Shown here in pieces: positions 12,401 through 22,821 of a DNA stretch of 64,000 nucleotides (positions are counted from its first letter, which is position 1; the number at the start of each line of letters is the position of its first letter). The stretch spans positions 157,158 through 221,157 of the forward strand of contig OENT01000097.1 of NCBI GenBank assembly GCA_900239685.1, written 5' to 3'. The position numbers were made by a program, and so were the translations under genes. Under the pieces are notes generated by a model. That model was not told the origin of the DNA and made no database searches. It saw nothing but the letters and a program-made list of their open reading frames with translations. The DNA comes from Rotaria macrura (lineage: Eukaryota > Rotifera > Eurotatoria > Philodinida > Philodinidae).

Positions 12401-15282
12401 CAAGATGATTACAGATTGTGATCATGATTCTTTTTTGTACAGGACTCTACAACGATTAGTTTCGTCGAGTTATATCACTTTTAATATTATACTCTTTTTC
12501 GATTCAATAGGAAACTATTGAGGTGTATTGTTTGACACGATACGTTAGAGTTCCTATTTCAAGAAGAGCATGTTCTCCACTGGAAAGATATGTAACAGGC
12601 ATTTTATTTCGAAAAGAAACAGAAATTCACGCACGTCAATTTGTCAGATTACGCGAGTAACCTTCACAAAAATATCGAAAATCCCCGTTATCGAATGTAT
12701 ACCCATTGAGAAAACGATGAAGCCTGTCATCCATGATAAAATTGGTACGATCACTTTCTTTTTTATTAACTAACAATTGATCTATGAAGCATTATATTTG
12801 TCGAAATATGTCGACGTCAAACATCCTAGACACTTATTCATGCATAATATCTACAAATCAAAGCTTGAATGTATTTCGATCGCATGATGCATGACGTAAG
12901 ACACAGAGAGGAATGGAGGGAGGAGAAGATAATGTTTCAAGGAAGTCGACTGACTCCAAAGTTTAATCTTAGATGATTCATTTGAAAAGATAAAGAACAG
13001 CAATGTTTTTTCATGTACTCATGAACACAGCGTGACCACTTCTATTTCCACTAAAATATAGTCAAATCGTTGATTAATTAATATTTGTTTCTCAATGTAA
13101 ACAAAGATTTTTTTAAAGAAAAGAATACAGTTTATTTACATTTTAGTGAACATTTAAGCATTAAGAAAGAAGAATAATTGATATATTTAACTCGTACGAA
13201 AAATTTCAATTCACTACAGAATTGTAAAGTAGAAAACTACAGAATTTTATTTGGATATTTATTGTTTTTCTACTATAGGAATTAAACTTTTGAGTCACAG
13301 ATGAATAGTAAAAACCAGACTAAATAATGCTTGCTATTATTTTGTTTTAAATTCAAAAACATAAAATTCGACTAATTCGTCATGTCTATTCATCAACTTC
13401 GAAATCATGAAGTATTAGCATCTTTCAATCCATTTTTTGACTTAACTATGAAACATAACCGTTGTTTACCGCTTATTATTATTCTTGCGGATAGTTTAAC
13501 TGAATTTGTTTCATATATTTCATGTTTTGATCTTGCACATTAGTTACAGCTGTGCAATTAAATTCGATAGTGATCAGTACGAGCACTTCCTACTTCTTTT
13601 TTTTTTCTTAAAGAGAGAAAAATATGTAAAAACCAATGGAGCGTTTAGGACACTATTAATCAAACACCTTCGCTTGATGCATAATAATTGGCCTGTACAT
13701 ACGAGAAACCAATCAGAAGTCTTCCTGACTCAGAATTTTCGTACCTTGATAAGAGAAAAAAAAATGCCTGAATTCGTTACACTTCAATAAACGTATATTA
13801 GAGCTTGCATTTACCAGATTCAATAGCTTTTAAAACAAAGAATAACTGTGAGTATTTTCTCTATTATTATTTCAAACCTATTCTAGCAAACAAGGATTAT
13901 TTTATGATTAGAGATAAGAAGGTACCGTTTTGAAATAGTATAGACTTGTGGAAACTGTAAACAAAAAGCCTTACTATCGTATTACTATCGATACTTGTTC
14001 TACTGAATAGACTTGATGTCAATAGTAGACTTGCCTCGTTTCTATCGTATGTAACACTAATGACGTAGTATTCACGATTGTTTTCTATGGTGAAGAGAAC
14101 ATGTCTATACAAAATCTAGTATTTGACTACTTTTTTTGAATCTTTTTCTTTGCTAAAATAAGCGTTTCAATCTTCAGAATGGATTACAACGAGCAATTTC
14201 TCAACCTTCTTCCATAACTATTAAGGCATTCTTGTGGACTTTTCAAACTGTATAATTTCGTTTTACTTTTTGCGACAGAATAAAACATCTTTAGTTATTG
14301 TAAATCTTATTTCCGGTTGTTTGTCTTTTTGAAAACAATTTCATATTCAATCAGTAGCTTAGAGGAAAACAGTAATTTTTCTTCCTTTGTGCTGAGAACA
14401 TTTTTTCGGTTCGATGGTGGAGCTATAACTCAAATTTTTCTTTTGCCCATTTTTGCGCTCGTACAACCAATCGTTCGTTTTTCTTCACTTCATAATATTA
14501 ATTTTGGTAAAATCACCGTGATAAAAATAAATGAAGAAAAAACGTAATCATTTTCACCTACTATGTTACTTTACACTGAATTTTTATAGATGCCAAAATG
14601 TATGCAATAAAAAAATTCTATATATATATATATATTAGGGAAACGAATAATTAACTGAGACATCTTAGTAGCTTCAGTTCTTCGAATTAGCTATATCAGA
14701 CAAGCATCCGTCCGACATCAATACTTTATTTTACCTAATTTGTAACTCATGATCATGTGTACTTAGCCACAACTCTTACCTTACGGCTCTGTTCGGTATT
14801 TGCTGATGGTACTGAAAAGATGAACTTTTGTAAAGCAGTAGATCGATCATTCTTAGTTAAATAGATATAGACTGATTATATGAGAGTAGTTCGTTTGATC
14901 CCTTCTTCGTGTTTATTTATGTTTCATCGAACGAAATCTCAGCGAAGACTCAAAAGTGTTGACTACAAGAATGCGCTGCCACTTCTACCGTGCACTAAAA
15001 TCTTGACTATCATAGTCTCCACATTGCGGATTCTAGTTACCTGAGTCTCCTAAATTACGCCAATCATCAGCTTCGTCGTGAATGATTGATTAGTTAACTG
15101 CTATTTAGTTAGTTACGAAAAGATGTCTTATGACTGATCAATGACGAGATAAAGTGAATGATAACTTTCAGTTCTCAATGGTATATTCCAACATTAGTAG
15201 AGCTCTCTCTCTGTAGAAGAATAGTTAAGGATTCAATGCACATTCCAGTAATATATCATTTGCATATAGATTTTACTTTAAG
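9492..15282. other. Gene-poor intergenic stretch
   Basis: About 5.8 kb. I found no exon set with consistent splice sites and no recognisable protein. Open stretches near 10489-10689, 12570-12773 and 13506-13790 lack similarity I can name and are probably chance or old decay. A TA run lies at about 14619-14636. Confidence 0.45.
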
Positions 15283-15723
15283 ATGCAACGATCCATTCTT
15301 CTGATTCTTATTCTTGCCGGTTGCACTCATGCTCAAATGTGGAACGGTACGTATAAAGTTGGCACCGGTTGCAACAGTACAGGATGCTGTTGTCCCACTG
15401 GAAACATCACCATTGGTTGGTATAATATGACGACAATACAAATCAACTCACCAGTTACAGGTAACTGTAGCGGCACAACTTCACTGAGTCAGACAATAAC
15501 TGGTATGTCAACGTCCAACTTGATGTTTTTATTTAACAATAACAATATGACACTGCAACTGAACAGTGGCAATTCAATTTCTATTTCTACGAGTTCAAAT
15601 TCTCAATGTAGCCTGACTGCAACGAAAATTACAAATGCTGGCAGCAAGCATATACTCGGCATGCCGATTGGATTAGCGTGGTTGATATTTACATCTGCAA
15701 TAATCATCGGAATTCGTGGCTAG
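15283..15723 (+). CDS. Small secreted/GPI-anchored Cys-rich glycoprotein
   Basis: Single exon, 146 aa, family not recognised by name. Residues 1-18 form a clear signal peptide (MQRSILLILILAGCTHAQ). The mature part begins with WNGTY and carries a compact cysteine cluster (GCNSTGCCCPTG), two further cysteines (in NCSG and QCSL) and several N-glycosylation sequons (NGT, NST, NIT, NMT, NCS). It is rich in Asn, Ser and Thr. The last 20 residues (GLAWLIFTSAIIIG) are hydrophobic and reach almost to the C-terminus, as in a GPI-attachment signal or a C-terminal membrane anchor. So it probably sits on the outside of the cell surface. A poly(A) signal AATAAA is found at 15869. Upstream, 15190-15282 shows a short CT run but no clear TATA box. 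Confidence 0.75.
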   Translation: MQRSILLILILAGCTHAQMWNGTYKVGTGCNSTGCCCPTGNITIGWYNMTTIQINSPVTGNCSGTTSLSQTITGMSTSNLMFLFNNNNMTLQLNSGNSISISTSSNSQCSLTATKITNAGSKHILGMPIGLAWLIFTSAIIIGIRG

Positions 15724-15868
15724 TTCAAACCAAGGCAATCTGTTTTGATTATCAAAGTACTATTTTTTGTTTGCGTCGATTCTTAGTTTCTTTTCTTAGC
15801 TATCTGTCCCATAAAATTCTTTGAATACGATCTTTTGTTTCTTGTTTTTTTTTCTGCGTAAAGATTTC

Positions 15869-15874
15869 AATAAA
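15869..15874 (+). promoter_or_regulatory. Poly(A) signal of the Cys-rich protein gene
   Basis: AATAAA, 146 nt after the stop codon of the 15283-15723 gene, and the first such hexamer downstream. Confidence 0.45.
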
Positions 15875-18213
15875 TGATAAGCAAAAAAATGTCTATCGCG
15901 AGGTTAACAGTTTCTTATGTGATCAGCAAACTGATCAATACAAGAAAAAATGGTTGTGTTTACCAAGTGACAGATTCTATGTATTCTTTTCATGCTTCAA
16001 CAAGTAATATTGCAGAATCGATCAATACATTTCACGATCACAATGGTCGAAAATCAAATATACATATACATAGACGCACATCAACGATGGTAATAAAGTG
16101 ATAAATTTTAATTTATTTACGTAAAGATATTTGTTAACCATTTGTTTTCCTTAGAGATGAATTTTTTCATCGAAGCATAAAAGAAATGTACGAACGCACA
16201 CATCTATTCCATCACTGACATATTTCTTTCTCTTGTAAGTTTTGTCGTTCTCCTCTTTACGATTTATCATTTGTCCGATATACAACTCGCTATCGTTTCC
16301 GATTTCGTTGTTTCATCCTATGATTGAGACGTTTTTTTTTGATTGATAATGCATCGTCTAATGAAGAAAGTAATTTCACTTTCATTTATCAATAAAAAGA
16401 TGAAACTGTGTAATTTTAACTCTCAGAAATTCTTTGCACTCAAACCCCTTGACATGTTTCTCTTCATTGAAGCACTCCGTAGAATACAGTGGCTTTGCAA
16501 GAAAGTCGGCATTCTTTATAAATTAGAGAAAGTTTATCAAAAGTACTTTGAATGGCATCTGTTGCATAAATCTTATTTATATGAATATTGAGAAAGATTC
16601 TCTACCGATTTAAAAAGAAGAAAAAAAAGTGTACTAGAATAAGACTTTAGAGCTACTGGAAAAGAATGGTTTTCTAGATCTTCTCTGTCATAAGGAAGTC
16701 AATTATTAAGATTTTATATTTCATTTTTTTATTCTTTCACGATCAATATAGGATAGGGATCTGCAAAGTGATCCCAGTCTGCTTTTTTTCATCAAGTATT
16801 AAATTGTATATTTTGAAAGTTTTTTACTCATTTTTGACCAAAAATCTCTAAATCGGCTATTTTTGTTTCCGAATTTGATAAAATTTTCTACGCACCTAGA
16901 TTCTGTTTCTAAGAATCGAATTTTCGTCGAAAATTGATTAGGCTATCGAGTATATAAAGTAAAATATACATAGATTTGATTCGATAGCCGTTTAAACTAA
17001 GTATCCATCACTAACAGTTGACTGGATACTCAGTTCGATTGAGTATCTATATAACTCAATTCATTACCAAGATGAGATAATATAATGGATTAAAATCATA
17101 AAGTTACTAACTATTGATTGAATGCTAGATCAGTTAAATCTATACTGAATTGGACTGACACCTAGTTAAGTAGAATTCGTGTGTACCTAATGCACTCCTA
17201 TCTCTAGATGCCTTATGGTGACACTTAAAAAGGTGACTCCTACTTATTTGATAATGAGTTGAGCTGTATAGATACTCAGTCCCCAGTTCTACACTGCCAC
17301 TGCTGCACAACTAGTTTAAACATCCCCTTATTTATAGTGTTTTATCATTGCTCCAGTATTTGTAGTGTGAATTGCTTATTTTTCTGGTTGTACTCATCCA
17401 TACTTTACTTAAGAAAAACTTTTCTACTTGTCGGAAATAAAAAATAAACATAAGATTGAGATTTGACCTTACGAAAATATTCGAAACTTTCCTTAAAAAT
17501 ACAAGCTCTAGTTCTCGAATCAAAGATATTTCTTTCATTCTCAAATAGTATTGTCAGTTGGCATCTATATGTCGGGCGTGTACATTTTGAAAAAAAGCAG
17601 ATTCTGAGTGTGTTTTTATATGTGAAAATAGTACGTTTTAGTTACAATTAAGATTGGTATAGGAACCGGGGCCGGGACTGGAAAAAAGTAATTTTGCAGA
17701 TACCGACTATAGAGGCTGAAGAGATACTTGCAGTTAAGCCAAAGACAATTTTTCAAAGAAACAGAATGTAAAGCCTGAATCATGGCTGACTTCTAGTTAT
17801 ATTATGATGCTAGCGTTGCAGAGAGCAGTGAAATCAACTGTCAGAGATTTCGAATCATTTATAAAGATCTTGCTCTTATGAATTCTTGTAAATTACATTC
17901 AAATATTAGAGCTCAGCATGACGCATGAAATATATTATATCCCTATCGATGATTGATTGATAGTGACCTCTATTGCTCACGTGTCGTATTGAGTATAGTC
18001 TTTCATGACCGATATACATCATTTCTTTTCTTCTTCCTTTTTTTTCTCGGGTTGTTCTGACTACTGGAGTTGTTTGTTGATTGGGTTGCATAACTTGAGA
18101 CAATCGGTGGATTCGAATCGATTACCTATAAAAGAATAGTGTATATGCATATATATATATATATACGTACGCTTTTCATTGTAGTTTAATTACATATCTC
18201 GTCAAACCCAGTT
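15875..18213. other. Intergenic, upstream of TARDBP
   Basis: No gene supported. The region holds an 8-bp hairpin (GATACTCA...TGAGTATC near 17030-17053), a GC-rich patch GGAACCGGGGCCGGGACTGG near 17662-17681 and a TA run at 18149-18165 just upstream of the TARDBP start. A 65-codon open stretch on the minus strand at 17906-18103 has no recognisable similarity. Confidence 0.45.
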
Positions 18214-20208
18214 ATGTTTATACGAGTAGCTGACGAAGCAAAAATTAATGATATAGTCGAGATTCCAGTTGATGGTGGTGCTGATGGATCAGTTTCGTTG
18301 AGCACACTCGCTGCTCAATTTCAAGGTGTGAGTGCGTTGAAATATCGCAATTGTGAGACGAGTGTGTGGAGAGGGTGAGTGAACGTGTTTGTTTGTTGTT
18401 TTAGATTTTGTGTGTGTTGAGTGAAATGTGCGGTGGTTCTATTCCTCCCCATTTTGCACTTTTTAGCTTTTATGTATATCATAATATTATTTCATTCTAT
18501 CGAATGTAATTATTCATATAAATATATATGTATGCATTTTTTTCATCCCTCAGTGTTCGAGTAGTGGATGGCAAACTCTATCACCCAGATGGTGTCTGGG
18601 ATCCAAATACTATTTATGTTACTGTTTGTTCTAAACGTGAGCACATTATTTTTCTTAAATGAAAACACAAAGAAGTTTATTCACTATGAATCTTTTTTTC
18701 GAAACTTAATAGCTATTTCATCAGATATTAAACGAAAAGGAGTTGGTGAACAGCAAGATGAATTGGTACTATCATCTGTCGGACAAAGTGGAATGCAAAA
18801 GGTTGAATATGGACACGAGACAAACATTATACTTAGTGAAGTAGACAGTGATCCCAATCGTCGTTGTGTTGATTTAATTGTACTCGGAATAAGTTATCGA
18901 AGTCTTGAAGCTGATGTTAAAAAATGTTTCGAAGCATTTGGTGAACTGATATTTTGTGAAGTAGGAAAGCACATATGAAAGTAAAACTGAATTATAAAAA
19001 TATATTGTCTATAGATCAAACGAGATGCGAATGGACAATCGCGTGGTTTCGGTTTTATTCGATTTAAAAATTACGAATCTCAATTGGCTGTTATCAATAA
19101 ACGTCATTTTATCGATGGGCGGCATGTTGATGTTAAAATTCCAGATTCAAAAGTTAGTGAACTTTTTCACGTTCATCAAATTTACTGATATTGACTAATT
19201 CCTTTAAAGCGTCGTACATTCACATGAATTAAAGTATGCCCTATTGATACAAGAACCAGAACAACAACAGAAAAGTGTTCCTCTTCAAATAATTCAGAAA
19301 TCGATCCGGTTTTTTTTTGCGATGCAACTTGATGTCATAAAGAAAGGAATTTAGTGTTGGACTCTACATCAATGTAGTCGATAGTTGTTAGAAGCTAGAA
19401 ATGTATAAAAGTTAACCATAGCCGACTATTTGTACACTAAGAAGCAGCTATCGTAGTAGTAATAGTTTGATCATTTTCTTAAAATTAAGGACACCGGCTT
19501 TTCGTTGAGTGATGATTGATGATATGTAGTTAAAGTACAAAGTGTATCATTGGATTCTTTTATGATTGGATAGAAAACGGTTAATTAATTAATTTTTTTT
19601 GAATTTTGAAGACAAATGTACATGAACCGGAATGTGCTAGAAAAATCTTCGTTGCTCGTCTTCCTGATAATATTACACCAGATGATTTACGACAATATTT
19701 TTCTAAATTCGGAGCTATTAAAGATGTTTATATACCAAAACCAGCACGTTCATTCGCTTTCGTTACATTTCATGATTCAAACATTGTACGAACATTATTC
19801 GGTACACATATTATCAATGGTAAATGATGATATTGAAAAATTTGTTTTTTTTTCTCTCTGAAATCTTCTTTTCGTTTAGGTTCTAGTGTAACAGTTGGGC
19901 CAGCTGAACCAAAAAATAAGCCATCAGCTATTGGTGACTATCCTTCATCAACATTCAAACGAGCCAAACCCGATCATACTAGTTTACGTACATTGACATC
20001 GTACGGTATATCATCAACACATCCAAGTTATCATCAACAATATGGAACATCACCTAATGCAGACATGATGCATGCCTATTTTCAACAATATCGAGCTAAT
20101 ACAACTGCTACATCAAAAGGACCATTTTCTAATGCACAACAATCGTATTGGAGCGGTGCACATGATGAAGCAGCCGCCATGTGGCAACAACAACAGCATT
20201 ATCGATAG
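18214..20208 (+). CDS. TARDBP: TDP-43 (TAR DNA-binding protein 43) ortholog
   Basis: TDP-43 is a nuclear UG-repeat RNA-binding protein that acts in splicing, mRNA stability and transport. Six exons, 18214-18374, 18554-18636, 18725-18960, 19015-19152, 19612-19819 and 19880-20208, give 384 aa, against 414 in human. The N-terminal ubiquitin-like oligomerisation domain is clear (IRVADEAKIND, LSTLAAQF, LKYRN, VRVVDGKLYHPDG). A basic stretch HIKRKG at residue 82 may be the nuclear signal. RRM1 spans about residues 129-206, with RNP2 LIVLGI and RNP1 RGFGFIRF. RRM2 spans about residues 217-289, with RNP2 IFVARL and RNP1 SFAFVTF. The tail is short and rich in Ser, Gln, Tyr and Ala rather than Gly. Intron 4 (459 nt) is much longer than the others. 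The exon 1/intron 1 boundary is UG-rich, which could be a self-binding site. Confidence 0.96.
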
Positions 20209-20500
20209 AACAACGCGAAATTATTAAAAAGCAGAAAACAAACGAAAAATTTCTTTCTTTTCATAACTATAATTCGACTTTCCAATTGGTTTTCTTTCTT
20301 TTTTTTTCTTGTCGTGTTTTTAAATGTGTCTGTGCCTGTAAAGAGAGAAGAATAAGAAAAGCAAAATTATCGTCGTTGTCTTATTGTATATGATGATAAG
20401 AAAAAAATAATAAACGAAAACATTATGCTCATTTGTTTTTATCAACAAATATCACTTTCTATGTATGAAAAGCGTTAGAAAAAGGAAGAAAGAACTAGAA
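20209..20500. other. Convergent 3' region of TARDBP and histidine phosphatase
   Basis: 292 bp between two convergent stop codons, holding both 3' UTRs. AATAAA at 20409-20414 on the plus strand is the likely TARDBP poly(A) signal. Confidence 0.5.
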
Positions 20501-21607
20501 CTAAATCCACTTGAGTGTTGTTGATTGTAGAGGTATTTGTGTTAAGGACCAAAGTTTATTTTGTCGTTTTCGTTCAGTTATAACCATTTGAAGGTAACCA
20601 ATATTTATTGATAATGCGTATAGATCATAAATATTTGGATTTCGTCCAACTAAATCCCATGTTAAAGTATCGGGTGATGTTGCATGTGCAACAATAAGTA
20701 TATTATTTAATGAAGATCTTCCATTATCATGACGTTGTTCGATTTCTCTTATGACATATTTCGAACGAAGATAATATGCATCGGTAGGTTCTATTGGAGG
20801 CACAATTGTCATTATTGGTTGATAAGATAAGTCAACATACACACCATACTTATACCAATCAGATGGACTAAGAAAAATATCCATTCCGTATCGTGCTGAA
20901 CCTAGTTCTAATAGGCCAGGTTCAATGCGTATTGGTATTTTCTTTTCTAAGCCTAAACCCTTTAATATTTGATATGCTGTTAATACACAACGCATTGTTG
21001 GCGATGAATAAACATATGTTGGTGCAAATTGATTTAACCCTAGAACTCGACCTACGTTTTTTGCAGCATTTAAACCATCACGTGTTATTGGTGCATCCAC
21101 TGCCCAAAATTGTGGATTTGAACGCCTCGGTAAAGATTCTGGGAGGTTTATATGAAATGGATGGTATTGACCGAATTGATCGAATGCTAACATAAACCAG
21201 TTGGAACCAAAAAATCGATCCACTCGTTCACCATGTCGAATGATGAAAAACCGCATGTCACACCCATCAATAGCTTGCCCTTGTTGTTGTTGTTGTTGTT
21301 GGGGTGATGGTGGTGGATCATAGTGTTGATGATGATCGTGATATCGTTCGTATTCATAATAATTTTTAGAAGTTACTGTCAATCGAGAAGGAGACTCATC
21401 GCTTGAGTCAATGTAACGATTTACGCTTCTTCTTTTGTGTAGTTTCTTTTGCTTACTAAGCGAATGAGAAATATCTTCAGATCTTATCGGTATTAAATGA
21501 ATTGGTTTTGATCTGCTCCCTAGAAGCGGATACTTATTTGTTGTATTATCCAATAATGAGTCTTCATCTATTCGTAAAGGAATAATATTATTGGTTGAAT
21601 TGGTCAT
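20501..21607 (-). CDS. Histidine phosphatase (UBASH3/PGAM-like), polyQ-containing
   Basis: This is a branch-2-like member of the phosphoglycerate-mutase/histidine phosphatase superfamily, closest in pattern to UBASH3/STS and ecdysteroid-phosphate phosphatases. Single exon, 368 aa. The catalytic motif RHGE is at residues 124-127. R206 lies in SSPTMRCVLTA, the conserved second arginine, and the second histidine H308 lies in ILIVAHATS. ITRDGLNAAK and the motif around IRIEPGLLE also fit the family. An extra N-terminal part of about 115 residues is low complexity with a run of seven Gln (residues 103-109); no UBA or SH3 domain is seen. Substrate unknown. The next gene upstream on the same strand is a paralog 290 bp away, so this is a tandem duplication. 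Confidence 0.88.
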   Translation of the reverse strand: MTNSTNNIIPLRIDEDSLLDNTTNKYPLLGSRSKPIHLIPIRSEDISHSLSKQKKLHKRRSVNRYIDSSDESPSRLTVTSKNYYEYERYHDHHQHYDPPPSPQQQQQQQGQAIDGCDMRFFIIRHGERVDRFFGSNWFMLAFDQFGQYHPFHINLPESLPRRSNPQFWAVDAPITRDGLNAAKNVGRVLGLNQFAPTYVYSSPTMRCVLTAYQILKGLGLEKKIPIRIEPGLLELGSARYGMDIFLSPSDWYKYGVYVDLSYQPIMTIVPPIEPTDAYYLRSKYVIREIEQRHDNGRSSLNNILIVAHATSPDTLTWDLVGRNPNIYDLYALSINIGYLQMVITERKRQNKLWSLTQIPLQSTTLKWI

Positions 21608-21897
21608 TGTTGATTATGCTATTAAAATTACTTTTTTTTTTCTACCCTAATAGATCAATCATCTATATAATGCACACGCCTTGAGTGCACTGCCTTTCGT
21701 TTTCTCTTTCTATATACACATCAAAATACCTGTTTATGCATAAAGCATGGCCTCTTTTTTCCTTACTGATTTTGATAAGGCAGACAGGTTTGCATAAGAA
21801 CGAAGGCTGTCTCTATTGCTCGTTTCATGGCCAAATGAAAAAAGATATGGCTAATATTATATTCTTTTTTTTTTGTAACATGAATGTTTACAATGTT

Positions 21898-22821
21898 TTA
21901 AACAGAAGGCATCACACTGCGAACTTTCCACGTATGAGTGGCAGCATTACGATCTAGAACGACAGTCTGTAGATACTGTATTTCGCCACATTGCTCTCCG
22001 AAATAGATTGGATCGAATTGTTCTCGTAAAGCGATATTAGGGAAAATGATTGGTGATGCTGCATGACCAACAATGAGTATAGTTGGACGTTGAGCATGTG
22101 CCTGTCCATAGAGTGTTTGTTGTACACCAGGACTATGACGTCGGATAATTGTTTCAAATAGTTTCTTACTTCGAGTGTAATAATCGTTTTCTGTTTCGTT
22201 CGGATTTAAGTAATCATTAAGTCTTCGATAGCGTCTATCTATATTGTAACCTGAATTTGCCCAATCTCCTGATGACATGAATGGCGATATGTTACCCAGT
22301 TCCTGTAATGGTTTATTCCAATTCAGTGGTTCAAACAGAGACGGTTCAATACGCATCGGAACATTGTTTCTATTCATACCTTGTAGAACACCACTTGCTG
22401 TTAGCACACTACGACATGCAGGTGATACATAACAATAATTAGCGCTAGCACGGAGTCTTGCTAAATATGAGCCTAGTTGTACTGCCTTTTGTTGACCACT
22501 TCGTGTTATTGGCGGGTCAAATATATAGAGCAATGTATTTGAACGATATGGTAATCGATGCGGTAATATTGGATGTTGATAGCTCTGTGGTGGTGCTGAT
22601 GGAACACCTCCGAAAATTTGATCGTACCAGTGCTCACCGTAAGTTACATCGACACGTTCGCCGTGCCGAAGGATAATCAAACGAAGGTCATAGATTGGGA
22701 CATTCCTTTTATGATTAGCGAGTTGATCGAATCTTCTGTAGAAATTCCTTTTCTTATGATACAATAGATTATCATCGAAGTATATAGAGGGCTTTACTAC
22801 CAACATATTAAGATTTGCCAA
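21898..22821 (-). CDS. Histidine phosphatase (UBASH3/PGAM-like), tandem paralog
   Basis: Single exon, 307 aa, same family as its downstream neighbour. The catalytic motif RHGE is at residues 52-55. The conserved Arg is R137 (YVSPACRSVLTA) and the second catalytic His is H253 (ILIVGHAAS). ITRSGQQKAVQLG and MRIEPSLFE match the family. All four key positions are kept, so it is expected to be active. The N-terminal extension is only about 45 residues and lacks the polyQ run. The two paralogs differ strongly in sequence, so the duplication is old. The absence of introns in both, in a neighbourhood of intron-rich genes, suggests an intronless ancestor or a retrocopy origin. No signal peptide or membrane segment is visible. 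Confidence 0.88.
   Translation of the reverse strand: MANLNMLVVKPSIYFDDNLLYHKKRNFYRRFDQLANHKRNVPIYDLRLIILRHGERVDVTYGEHWYDQIFGGVPSAPPQSYQHPILPHRLPYRSNTLLYIFDPPITRSGQQKAVQLGSYLARLRASANYCYVSPACRSVLTASGVLQGMNRNNVPMRIEPSLFEPLNWNKPLQELGNISPFMSSGDWANSGYNIDRRYRRLNDYLNPNETENDYYTRSKKLFETIIRRHSPGVQQTLYGQAHAQRPTILIVGHAASPIIFPNIALREQFDPIYFGEQCGEIQYLQTVVLDRNAATHTWKVRSVMPSV

Noticed and set aside
17906-18103. 65-codon minus-strand open frame upstream of TARDBP (MSQVMQPNQQ...)
   Set aside because: No splice partner, no similarity I can name and a stop right after; it is probably chance although the start looks coding-like.
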